Below are positions 1 to 6,864 of a stretch of 14,205 nucleotides of DNA, piece after piece (the first letter of the stretch is position 1; each line of letters opens with the position of its first letter). The stretch comes from Kiritimatiellia bacterium. GTDB lineage: Bacteria > Verrucomicrobiota > Kiritimatiellia > RFP12 > UBA1067. The translations under genes and the position numbers were made by a program. The notes beneath the pieces were generated by a model, which saw only the letters and a list, made by a program, of their open reading frames with translations, did no database searches and was not told where the DNA came from. The stretch spans positions 1 to 14,205 of the forward strand of contig JAGBFY010000308.1 in the NCBI GenBank assembly GCA_017936245.1, written 5' to 3'.

Positions 1-939
1 ACCTGCGGCAAACACCACAAAGACGACTGGGTGAACGCGTGCGGGTTCTGTTCCGTCTGCGGCTACATCTGGCGCAACGGTGTACGCCTTGACGCTGGCA
101 ACCGGAACAACCATCTATGGGCGAACGGCGGGTGCTACTGCGACGGCGGTTGCGTCGTCGGCGGCGTTAAAATGCTACACGCCGACGGCCATCGCTACAT
201 GAAAAACAAGTGCATCTGTCTTTGTGGTGAAGCGACACGCGAACACATCCTCGTCGAGCAGAAGGAGCGCGTCGGGCAGTGGACTTGCTGGAAGTGCAAC
301 GCCGTATTTTTGAACTTCCGCGTCACGACTGTCTGTTCCCGTTGCGGGACGACTGTATCGACCGAACACATCGGCTCCGTCGGTGAACACAACCCCGGAT
401 GTGGAGAACCGAAGCCGTCGTGCTGGAAATGCGGCTGCCATTGCACCACATGGGGAACGCATACCACTTGCAACGCCCACTACTGCAACGCATGCTGCAC
501 AAAGAAGCCGCCGAAGCCGCCGCGGCCGCCGAAACCCAATCCGGACGATCCGGATCCTGACGAGCCGGAACCCGAACCGCCGGAGCCGTACATCACTTGC
601 AAGCACCCAAACCCGGAAACCCACGACTGGGACTACCATTGGACTTGCGAAAAGTGTTCAAGCGATTTCCACGACTGGGGATGGAGTAAGTATTGCGCGG
701 ATTGCGGCGCGTACATCGACAGCGAGAGCCACAGCGAAGGCAAGCACGGGCCGCCTTGCGACGGCGAAGACCCCGGCCATGTGTGCGAGTCGTCTTTATG
801 CGGTGAAGCATTGAATGACGGCGGCACTTGCCAAGAATCCTTCTGCCATGAGTGCGAATCTTGCCCGAACGCGTCCCAACATAAGAACCACCACGGCGGC
901 AACGGCGGCTCGGGCGGCGGCGGACTTGACGACATCTAA
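1..939 (+). CDS. Cys-rich tandem zinc-ribbon-like protein (5' partial)
   Basis: The frame is open from base 1, so the gene almost certainly begins upstream; a GTG at 31 is the first start-type codon but has no reason to be the real one. The visible 312 residues include about 35 cysteines, many as CxxC or CxC pairs next to His, which suggests several structural metal (probably zinc) sites. A repeat unit can be seen: a W-T-C-x-K-C pair, an aromatic stretch, a second C-x-x-C-G pair, then His and a further Cys. A Pro/Asp/Glu-rich linker (codons about 168-197) separates two Cys-rich halves, and the C-terminus is Gly-rich. I do not recognise a named family. It sits just upstream of a spike-like gene, so an accessory virion or surface protein is possible. 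The function is unknown. Confidence 0.75.
   Translation, partial: TCGKHHKDDWVNACGFCSVCGYIWRNGVRLDAGNRNNHLWANGGCYCDGGCVVGGVKMLHADGHRYMKNKCICLCGEATREHILVEQKERVGQWTCWKCNAVFLNFRVTTVCSRCGTTVSTEHIGSVGEHNPGCGEPKPSCWKCGCHCTTWGTHTTCNAHYCNACCTKKPPKPPRPPKPNPDDPDPDEPEPEPPEPYITCKHPNPETHDWDYHWTCEKCSSDFHDWGWSKYCADCGAYIDSESHSEGKHGPPCDGEDPGHVCESSLCGEALNDGGTCQESFCHECESCPNASQHKNHHGGNGGSGGGGLDDI
277..768 (+). repeat. Two diverged copies of a ~44-residue Cys-rich unit
   Basis: Copy one is encoded at about 277-408 and copy two at about 637-768, separated by the Cys-rich middle part and the Pro-rich linker. Both read W-T-C-x-K-C, then a hydrophobic or aromatic stretch, then C-x-x-C-G, then S-x-x-H, G, and end in P-x-C-x-G-E. 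A partial relative appears at the left window edge, with C, His, D-W and then a C-x-x-C pair. This is a protein-level repeat; the DNA copies are diverged. Confidence 0.6.
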
Positions 940-960
940 CAACACGAAAGGAACACAACC

Positions 961-2592
961 ATGAAACGCATCATCCTGTTCTCTTCACTCTTCGCGCTCT
1001 TCACACTTCGCGCCGCCGACATGTCGGGCGACTTCAACACGTGGCTCGGCTACATCGCCGGAATCAACGCCGACGGCGATCGCACTACCGTTCAAGGTGC
1101 GGGTGCTGGCGGCGAAGCGACCGGACTTATCCGCACCGACCTCATCGGCGCGGCGGCTGGCGCGTATTCGTCGAACCTCACCGATTGCGTCGGCATTGGC
1201 TACCGCGCCTTGCGCAATGCGTCCGACATGCGCGAGGTCGTCGCCATCGGTTCGGGCGCGTTCACAAATCGCACGGGGCTGACCCGCGCAACGTACATCA
1301 ACGGCCAGTTCGTCGCCTACGGCCAGAACAACACCTTCGCCGTCAAGGCGAACCGCAACACGCCCGACACCAACGCGCCCATTTACTACGCGGACGGGGT
1401 GCTTAATCTCAATGCCGACGAGATACGGTTCAACGGCGCAACGGCTTCAACTGGCGGCACGGGCGGAAATACCTCCGCACCGTCGCTTGCCGGGTTCGAC
1501 CTGTATGTTGATTGCGTGAACGGCGACGACTCAAATGCTGGCACAACACCCGGCACGGCCAAGCGCACGATCGACGGGGCGTATGCGGCGGTCACCAACC
1601 ACGACATGACCATCTGCCTTATGCCGGGCGAGTATGCTTCACCGGGCGGCAAGGGTGCAGACGGACAGGATTACCCGGACTTCCGTGTACACTACGTCGG
1701 CCTGTACGGCAAGGAGAAAACCATAATCGACGGCGGCGCGGAGCGGTTGTTTTTCGGTTGCTCTTCCGCGTTCACATCCGTCGAGGGCTGCACCTTGCGG
1801 AATATGCTCGGCCGCGTAAACCGTCCGCGTTTCTTCGGCTTGTATCTGTACGACTGCGCCGTGGATATTTCGGGCGGATCTTCCGGCTATGGTTTCGCAA
1901 GCTGCGTCATCGAGAAATGCTACATCTATGGCACGGCGTATTTCGCCAGCGATTCTTCGCGCATCTTCTCCGGCTTCTTCATGCAATGCGACGTGTTCGA
2001 CACCGTGGCGGACATAACGCCCACCACGGAAGCCGGGCGCACCCCGTCCATGATATACGCCTCCTACCTTGAAAACGTATTTGTCCGCGCCAATGGTGCG
2101 GTGCGCAATCTCGGAGCGGCGAGCGACTCGTACAAGTCCGTGCTGGGCAATTCCATCGGCTTGAAGGACTGCACGATCATCTGTGCGGAATCGACGGATT
2201 CCTTCAACGTACCCCCAGCGACCGGTTGCCTTTTGGGTTTGGGGAGCGATACCGCCGTGCCAACCTACGCGACCCTCACCGGGTGCGTCTGCACCAACGC
2301 GGCGACCGTTGTGGAGGTTGTCGGCGACGGCTACCGTCCGCCGGTGACTGCGTGGCGTTTCCGGTACTCCGGGTATGATTCGGCGGCCGAACGCGCAACG
2401 CGCGACAGCATGGAAAATTCGATTGTCGACGCGTTGCTCAAAAATGAGAATTTGAACATTTCCCCGGCGGCGACCATGAGCCTTTTGATCCTTATGGTGG
2501 AAAACGAAGCGGAGAACCTTCCGGCCGTGGCGAATCGCGGCACGAACTCCATCCCGGCGGGGACTGTCTTGCAGCTTCCGCCCGATCCATAA
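961..2592 (+). CDS. Secreted right-handed beta-helix protein, tail-spike-like (DUF1565-type)
   Basis: 543 aa. Residues 1-19 are a Sec signal peptide: M-K-R, then a hydrophobic core, ending R-A-A-D. Residues about 60-105 hold repeats such as V-G-I-G-Y-R-A-L and V-A-I-G-S-G-A-F that resemble trimeric YadA-head or phage-fibre collagen-like head repeats. Residues 181-205 match the opening of DUF1565/pectate-lyase-like beta-helix domains (L-Y-V-D, N-G-D-D-S-N-A-G-T, then a K-R-T-I-D-x-A pattern). Residues to about 460 then show the short irregular strands of a parallel beta-helix with several Cys. No catalytic site is recognised. The start has an AAAGGAA ribosome site 7-13 bases upstream. It is likely a receptor-binding or glycan-binding spike; a secreted host-surface adhesin is the alternative, given the signal peptide. 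Confidence 0.75.
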   Translation: MKRIILFSSLFALFTLRAADMSGDFNTWLGYIAGINADGDRTTVQGAGAGGEATGLIRTDLIGAAAGAYSSNLTDCVGIGYRALRNASDMREVVAIGSGAFTNRTGLTRATYINGQFVAYGQNNTFAVKANRNTPDTNAPIYYADGVLNLNADEIRFNGATASTGGTGGNTSAPSLAGFDLYVDCVNGDDSNAGTTPGTAKRTIDGAYAAVTNHDMTICLMPGEYASPGGKGADGQDYPDFRVHYVGLYGKEKTIIDGGAERLFFGCSSAFTSVEGCTLRNMLGRVNRPRFFGLYLYDCAVDISGGSSGYGFASCVIEKCYIYGTAYFASDSSRIFSGFFMQCDVFDTVADITPTTEAGRTPSMIYASYLENVFVRANGAVRNLGAASDSYKSVLGNSIGLKDCTIICAESTDSFNVPPATGCLLGLGSDTAVPTYATLTGCVCTNAATVVEVVGDGYRPPVTAWRFRYSGYDSAAERATRDSMENSIVDALLKNENLNISPAATMSLLILMVENEAENLPAVANRGTNSIPAGTVLQLPPDP

Positions 2593-2621
2593 CGCGCCGC
2601 CGACATCTGGAAAACGAAGAT

Positions 2622-2652
2622 GGCTGAACTCCGGTTCAGCCGTTTTCTTTTT
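2622..2652 (+). terminator. Rho-independent terminator after the spike-like gene
   Basis: A perfect 8-bp stem (GGCTGAAC / GTTCAGCC) with a TCCG loop is followed by GTTTTCTTTTT. A second outer pairing of GAAAACG (2610-2616) with CGTTTTC (2641-2647) can form across an internal bulge. It lies 30 bases after the stop at 2592 and before the next gene, so the spike-like gene appears to end a transcript. Confidence 0.85.
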
Positions 2653-2687
2653 GACCGTCGAGCGAATGGCGGAAAGGAAAGGCAAAC

Positions 2688-3608
2688 ATGGTAAAAATCT
2701 TTTCGGGAGACGATACCAACTTTAGAGACGACCAACGTCTTGCGCTCACATTCTCCGCGCCGGACGTTGATTTCGAGGGCTGCACCGCCGAGTTGGAATT
2801 TCTGGGACATCGTCGCGTTTTTCCGTCTGTATCGGACGGCGGCCGTCTGTCGTTTTCGTTTTCGGCCGACGAAACGCGCGGAATGCCCGTGGGCGTTCAC
2901 CGCGTGACCATCTGTCTGCGCGACGCGTCCGGGCGCGTTCGCACGATCGACAACACGCAACGCATAAAAGTCACCGACGACGTGAACGAAGCCTACGGCG
3001 ACGCAGAACAGGAACTGAAGGTGTCGGTCGTTGGCGCGTCTGGCGGTGCGTCCTTGCCGGAAATCCCCAACTTCTTGAGTGCGGAGCCGTCTGATTCAAT
3101 CGGCGACTTCAAGGCGAAGTACAACCGTCTCCTTGACGTGTTGCGCGGCGTGGCGGTTGTGCTTGCCGTCCTTGCCTGTTTCCCCGTGTCCGCGCAAGTG
3201 ATAGAGATCGGCGGCACTCCGGCATACGGGCCGCTTAACGATCTGCCCGGCACAACCCCCATCATGACCAATGTGGTGGACTACATCGAGGGCGAACTTT
3301 GGGAACTCCAACAGCGCGGTATTAATGCCAGCAAGGCAACCGCGCTCGGATCATGGGGAGTGACCGTCGGCATGACCAGTTGGGGGCTTGTGTGGAATGC
3401 GGACACCAAGCGGCTCGTTGCGTCGTGGAATTATCTGCCGGACATCGGCCGCGAGACTGTCGCGTATGCGTCCGACGTGACCAACATCGTCCGCGAAACG
3501 CAAGGTACGGTGTGGGACGACGCGCTCGGCGTGGCGTGGCAAGCAAGAATGCACAACGGCCACCTCTATTACATCGCGGTGACCAACCAACCTCCGGAGG
3601 TGAAATGA
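2688..3608 (+). CDS. Baseplate-like beta-sandwich protein with an internal signal-like segment
   Basis: 306 aa. Residues 1-98 look like the N-terminal beta-sandwich domain found on phage baseplate or tail proteins: an initial G-D-D-T-N-F-R, alternating strands, a G-V-H-R-V-T-I-C-L-R-D strand and S-G-R-V-R-T, closing with K-V-T-D-D-V. Residues about 141-152 form a short charged helix, followed at 153-168 by a hydrophobic stretch ending V-S-A-Q that would pass as a signal peptide with an AxA-like cleavage site, but in mid-protein. Residues 170-306 form a second, probably beta-rich domain with the phrases A-S-D-V-T-N-I-V and Y-Y-I-A-V-T-N. The start at 2688 has an AAGGAAAGG ribosome site. The stop overlaps the next start (ATGA at 3605-3608). 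Its role as a virion component is inferred from the N-domain only. Confidence 0.7.
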   Translation: MVKIFSGDDTNFRDDQRLALTFSAPDVDFEGCTAELEFLGHRRVFPSVSDGGRLSFSFSADETRGMPVGVHRVTICLRDASGRVRTIDNTQRIKVTDDVNEAYGDAEQELKVSVVGASGGASLPEIPNFLSAEPSDSIGDFKAKYNRLLDVLRGVAVVLAVLACFPVSAQVIEIGGTPAYGPLNDLPGTTPIMTNVVDYIEGELWELQQRGINASKATALGSWGVTVGMTSWGLVWNADTKRLVASWNYLPDIGRETVAYASDVTNIVRETQGTVWDDALGVAWQARMHNGHLYYIAVTNQPPEVK

Positions 3609-3755
3609 TGAAAGGCTTTCTGCTGGGTTTTTGGGATGTTGTGAAGATGTTTTTGTTGGCTGCTTTTTTAGCCTATTCACCCTTTATCGGTTTTTTTTTT
3701 CGGTGCATGGCTGGATGGTGTAGATGTTTGGAGCATATTAAAGGAGTCGTTTTAA
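3605..3755 (+). CDS. Small hydrophobic membrane protein, frame interrupted at a T10 run
   Basis: A strong ribosome site (GGAGG at 3596-3600) precedes ATGATG at 3605/3608, and the encoded start is a hydrophobic helix of about 25 residues with G-F-W-D-V-V-K-M-F-L-L. As sequenced, ten T's at 3691-3700 keep this frame running into the next gene. If one T is removed, the frame reads on as G-A-W-L-D-G-V-D-V-W-S-I-L-K-E-S-F and stops at TAA 3753-3755. That stop overlaps the next ATG (TAATG), as happens elsewhere in this operon. The product would then be 49 aa with one membrane span. Either the T run is miscounted in the assembly or transcripts slip there. A holin-like or small structural membrane role is possible. 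The family is not recognised. Confidence 0.5.
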
Positions 3756-4510
3756 TGAAAACTCAACTTTTCGCGTTTTTGAGTTTTGGCGTTGCGTGTT
3801 TCGCCGCGTTCGGCGAAGCGACGACAAACGAGGTTCTTTTCGTGGACGGCGAGGGCAACGTAAACCGCCCGGAGACACTTGCCACGACCGCGCAAATGGC
3901 CGCGAACGAAGCCGCCATTTTGACGGCCGAACAGAAAGCCGCAGCCGCCGAAGCCGCCGCCAGAGAGGGAACGAACCTCGTGCGCGACCTCATCCGCGAC
4001 ATCACCGCGAACGAGTTGGTGATTTACCGGCAAGGCTTCACCGACGCGTTCGGCGTTGCGGTGATTATCGACCCGAACGCGGAGCTCGTCGTTTCGTCCT
4101 TCAAGCCGCTGGACACCATCGACGACGAAGGGCGACAGGCGTTCGAGTTGGAGTATCGGCTTTTCAACAGTCAAGCCATCAGCACGAAGCCCATCGTGAA
4201 GTATGCGCCGACAATCGCCAACGGCCTCGACGGGCTGGAGCCGCTTCCGGCTTCCCAAGTGTCCGAACCCGTCGGCATGGGAACGGAGACGGACGAAAAC
4301 GGCAAGGTGTGGTACAAGTCGCGGATTGTGTTTCACGCCACGCAAGGCACGATCGGATTCTTCATCATCAACCTCACCGCCGACGACGCGGCCGGCGACG
4401 GTTGGACGTTTGACTTGCCGCATGGTGTCAAGGGCGGGCTGACCATCGACTGGCCGTTCGGTTCGCGCACCCTTGAATTTGTCGGCGGCCTTTGCATGGG
4501 GGTGAAGTAA
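3755..4510 (+). CDS. Secreted protein with Ala-rich coiled coil and beta-rich C-terminus, unknown function
   Basis: 251 aa from ATG 3755, chosen because AAAGGAG at 3740-3746 lies 8 bases upstream and the product then begins with a good Sec signal peptide (M-K-T-Q-L-F-A-F-L, hydrophobic to about residue 20). The same frame is open further left, to 3605, only because of the T10 run. Residues about 40-70 are an Ala/Glu-rich helix likely to form a coiled coil. The rest (about 80-251) looks beta-rich, with many V/I/F strands and D-G turns. No family is recognised. The layout of signal, coil and beta domain is shared with the gene at 4926. The stop overlaps the next start as TAATG at 4508-4512. It may be a fibre-like or surface protein of the element. 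Confidence 0.75.
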   Translation: MKTQLFAFLSFGVACFAAFGEATTNEVLFVDGEGNVNRPETLATTAQMAANEAAILTAEQKAAAAEAAAREGTNLVRDLIRDITANELVIYRQGFTDAFGVAVIIDPNAELVVSSFKPLDTIDDEGRQAFELEYRLFNSQAISTKPIVKYAPTIANGLDGLEPLPASQVSEPVGMGTETDENGKVWYKSRIVFHATQGTIGFFIINLTADDAAGDGWTFDLPHGVKGGLTIDWPFGSRTLEFVGGLCMGVK

Positions 4511-4929
4511 TGCGGCGAAATTTCAGAAAGTGGGCGGACTTCGCCAAGCGCAAACCAATCGAGGCGACGTTCATCTGGTGCATGGTTGGCATCGCCGTGT
4601 TGTGGGGCGGCACGAAACCGAACCCTCCGCCGCCTTCCGTCGAGGAAGAGGGCATCAAGATTGTGAACCATTCCGTCACGAAGGACGGCGTTGCCGTCGA
4701 ATTTGAGACGACTGACCCCCGCGTGACCGACGAGACCGAGTTTGTCGTGGAGTTCCGCAAACGCCCCATCATGCTGGGCGACACCATCGTCGAAACCCCC
4801 GACGACTTGAAATGGCGCGAACTGGGGCGCACGAAATCGCGCAAGGTGTTGCGTGAGATATTCCTTCTTGATTTGACATTCGAGATGCGCGTCCGCGCCG
4901 ACATCACCGGAAGCGAGGTGACCGAATGA
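4510..4929 (+). CDS. Single-pass membrane protein with C-terminal beta domain, unknown function
   Basis: 139 aa from ATG 4510, which overlaps the preceding stop and has a GGGGGTGA-type ribosome site within the previous gene. A basic N-terminus (M-R-R-N-F-R-K-W) precedes one hydrophobic segment at about residues 20-33, then a Pro-rich P-N-P-P-P-P hinge, suggesting an inner-membrane anchor with the C-terminus outside. Residues 48-139 alternate hydrophobic and polar residues like a fibronectin III or immunoglobulin-like sandwich (I-V-N-H-S-V, V-A-V-E-F, a W-R-E-L-G turn, then F-E-M-R-V-R-A). No family is recognised. It overlaps the next gene by ATGA at 4926-4929, so translation is probably coupled. 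Confidence 0.7.
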   Translation: MRRNFRKWADFAKRKPIEATFIWCMVGIAVLWGGTKPNPPPPSVEEEGIKIVNHSVTKDGVAVEFETTDPRVTDETEFVVEFRKRPIMLGDTIVETPDDLKWRELGRTKSRKVLREIFLLDLTFEMRVRADITGSEVTE

Positions 4930-5741
4930 CACGCCCCGCCGCTTTGCTTGCCGCCCTTGTCGCGCTTCTGGTGTCAATCCTTGCCGCCCGTGCCGATACC
5001 GTCACCACCACCAACGAAACCGACACGGCGGTCGTCACGAACGTCTTTCTGGTGTCGCCGGTTGTCATGCAGAAGGCGTGGACACGGCAAGCAGTCCTCG
5101 CCACGCCGTCGAATACCATCAAGGACTTGTCCGGCGTGTTCGTGGAAGCCGCCGAAGCCGCAGTCCATAGCAACGAAGCGGCAAGAATCGAAGCCGTGTC
5201 GGCGGCCGCGATCGAGGGAATGCGCAATGCCTTCGCTGCGTTGTATGCAGTCACGGGCAACATCAAGCGCACCGCGCACCATATCGCGCTGGTTATTCCG
5301 CCATCGGAAGCCCCCTCGTCGCTTCAAGGGTTCGTCGTGAAGGAGACGACCGACGGCGTGACCGACACGCAGTGGGTTTGGTATTCCCACATCTTGCCGA
5401 CCGCGCCTGTTCGCCGTGTGGTTTACACCACCCCCGCCGGGGAGTTTTCACAGGCGGCGAAGTGGGAGAACTGGAGCAAGGACGGCGATACCTTGATCGT
5501 GGACGGCCGCGTCTGGCGCGGTTGCCACAAATGCACAATAACGCGCCCGGAAGCGGCAAGGCGCATCCCGGCATTGTCGCGCCAGAACGAAAGGTTCGGC
5601 GGCGCGGACGGGTTCGACTTCGGCGCCGCGTTGGTGACAGTTGGCGGTCGTCCGACATTCACCGGCACCATCACGAACGACATCACGGGCGAGGTTGTCC
5701 GGTTCGACAACGGAGTCCACAAAGGAGGAGCAACGAAATGA
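4926..5741 (+). CDS. Secreted protein, unknown function
   Basis: 271 aa. Residues 1-23 form a Sec signal peptide (M-T-R, long Ala/Leu core, cleavage likely after A-A-R-A before D). Residues about 65-110 are Ala-rich and helical (E-A-A-E-A-A, N-E-A-A-R-I-E-A), plausibly a coiled coil. The remainder holds W-V-W-Y, Y-T-T-P-A-G-E-F and a W-R-G-C-H-K-C motif that could bind a metal or form a disulfide. The end (F-T-G-T-I-T-N-D-I-T-G-E-V-V) is beta-like. No family is recognised. It overlaps the neighbours on both sides by four bases (ATGA), placing it firmly in one operon with the genes at 4510 and 5738. Confidence 0.75.
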   Translation: MTRPAALLAALVALLVSILAARADTVTTTNETDTAVVTNVFLVSPVVMQKAWTRQAVLATPSNTIKDLSGVFVEAAEAAVHSNEAARIEAVSAAAIEGMRNAFAALYAVTGNIKRTAHHIALVIPPSEAPSSLQGFVVKETTDGVTDTQWVWYSHILPTAPVRRVVYTTPAGEFSQAAKWENWSKDGDTLIVDGRVWRGCHKCTITRPEAARRIPALSRQNERFGGADGFDFGAALVTVGGRPTFTGTITNDITGEVVRFDNGVHKGGATK

Positions 5742-6172
5742 AGAAATGTGTTTTTACCCTTGCCGCGGCCTTGCTGGCGGTGTTCGCCCTTAACGCGGCG
5801 ACGGAGTGGAACTATACGCGACTGCGCAAGCGCGTAGTCGGGCGCGAACTTATCGACAACGGTGCGCAAGTTGTCTATACCTACGAGCAAGCCGGGCGCA
5901 CATGGAGCGAGACCAACGCCGTGCGGCATCTCACCTTGCCGCGTGAAATCAGATACTCCAAGTTGAAACTCATCACGGCCGCCAAGTCCGCCGGAAAGTG
6001 GGCCGACGTGAAGGCGTTTATCCAACGCGCCGACATGGAAGACGAGTGGAATGCTTGCCAGTTCATTTCGTCGCTTCATCCCGCGTACATCGCCGCGACC
6101 AACGCAGTGGTTTCGGCCGGTATCGCCACCGCCGACGAGGTGCAAATGTTCATGAAAGCGGCGGAGGACTGA
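5738..6172 (+). CDS. Small secreted protein, unknown function
   Basis: 144 aa. The true start is ATG 5738, overlapping the previous stop, with a very strong ribosome site AAAGGAGGAG at 5721-5730. Residues 1-21 are a Sec signal peptide (M-K-K-C, then Ala/Leu-rich, ending L-N-A-A). The mature part starts beta-like (E-W-N-Y-T-R-L, V-V-Y-T-Y-E-Q) and ends in helices (D-V-K-A-F-I-Q-R-A-D, then I-A-T-A-D-E-V-Q-M-F-M-K-A-A). The helical end vaguely resembles small phage tail-assembly-type proteins, but a signal peptide does not fit such a role. The function is unknown. The gap to the next ATG is one base. Confidence 0.75.
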   Translation: MKKCVFTLAAALLAVFALNAATEWNYTRLRKRVVGRELIDNGAQVVYTYEQAGRTWSETNAVRHLTLPREIRYSKLKLITAAKSAGKWADVKAFIQRADMEDEWNACQFISSLHPAYIAATNAVVSAGIATADEVQMFMKAAED

Positions 6173-6173
6173 C

Positions 6174-6413
6174 ATGTCAGACAACACACATGATCGTATT
6201 TTTGACAAGCTGGACGAAATCGGCGAGAGGCTTGCCGCCCTTGGCGCGACCTGTCCGGCACGCGAGAAACGTTTGGACGCGATTGATACGCGTTTGCGGC
6301 AAGTTGAGGCCGTGCAGAACAAAGCCATTGGCATTGTGACCGTCGTGTCGCTTTTCGTCGGCGCAATCGGCGCAATCGTCACCAGCATCGTCAAGAGGGC
6401 GCTCGCGCAATGA
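6174..6413 (+). CDS. Short coiled-coil plus membrane-helix protein, XhlA/holin-like
   Basis: 79 aa. Residues about 6-48 form an amphipathic charged helix with heptad-like spacing (I-F-D-K-L-D-E-I-G-E-R-L and R-L-D-A-I-D-T-R-L-R-Q-V-E). Residues 53-72 form one hydrophobic span with small residues, and the protein ends in K-R-A-L-A-Q. This layout is typical of phage XhlA-type lysis-accessory proteins and of small holin-like genes. It lies directly before a DUF1353 gene, overlapping it by ATGA, near the end of the operon where lysis genes are expected. No endolysin is visible in the window, so the lysis role is inferred from form and place only. Confidence 0.7.
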   Translation: MSDNTHDRIFDKLDEIGERLAALGATCPAREKRLDAIDTRLRQVEAVQNKAIGIVTVVSLFVGAIGAIVTSIVKRALAQ

Positions 6414-6838
6414 ACTACCGCACCGAAATGCCTGCCAACCGTGGCTCCGTGAAATCGAGGAATGTGACCCTCCTTGAACATTGGACGGTCAAGGGACGTC
6501 TCGACAACGGCCGCGTGTTCGTAATCTCAATCAAGCCCGGCTTTGAGTTCGACGGAGCAAGCATCCCGCGTTGGCTGTGGCGCGTCTGCGGCCATCCGAT
6601 GGAGTGCCCGCGCCTTGCCGCCGCGCTTGCGCACGACTGGCTCTATCGCTCCCACGTCTGCAAGCGCGAAGCAGCCGACCTCATATACCGCGCCATCTGC
6701 AAGAATCTTGGCATCCACCCCGTCGCTTACAACACGGAGTACCGCGTTCTGCGGATCTTCGGCCGAAGCGCGTGGAACGGCTGGAGCCTTGACGACCAGA
6801 CGGCCGCCCGGAAGATGGGCCGCTTGCGCTGGCGGTAA
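6410..6838 (+). CDS. DUF1353 family phage protein
   Basis: 142 aa. It contains the family's two hallmarks: F-D-G-A-S-I-P-R-W-L-W at residues 47-57 and A-A-L-A-H-D-W-L-Y-R at 71-80, followed by A-D-L-I-Y-R-A-I, the third conserved helix. DUF1353 proteins are about this length and are common in tailed phages, often close to lysis genes; their biochemical role is not established as far as I know. The His and Asp of the H-D-W-L-Y-R motif and the Asp of F-D-G-A-S could form a metal or catalytic site, which is inference. The start overlaps the holin-like gene by four bases, and the stop is 26 bases before the lipoprotein start. Confidence 0.85.
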   Translation: MNYRTEMPANRGSVKSRNVTLLEHWTVKGRLDNGRVFVISIKPGFEFDGASIPRWLWRVCGHPMECPRLAAALAHDWLYRSHVCKREAADLIYRAICKNLGIHPVAYNTEYRVLRIFGRSAWNGWSLDDQTAARKMGRLRWR

Positions 6839-6864
6839 ACATCAACCCGAAAAGGAGAAAACCC

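Noticed and set aside
490..590. Pro/Glu/Asp codon run as a DNA tandem repeat
   Set aside because: It is low-complexity coding sequence for a linker; there are no regular repeat units.
1639..2685. Long minus-strand open frame (348 codons) opposite the spike-like gene
   Set aside because: It is a mirror of a GC-rich coding gene, is rich in Arg and His, matches no family, and crosses the terminator hairpin; the plus-strand protein has a signal peptide and domain matches.
5423..6481. Minus-strand open frame of 352 codons
   Set aside because: It lies opposite three tightly coupled plus-strand genes with good ribosome sites and signal peptides; its composition is typical of a shadow frame.
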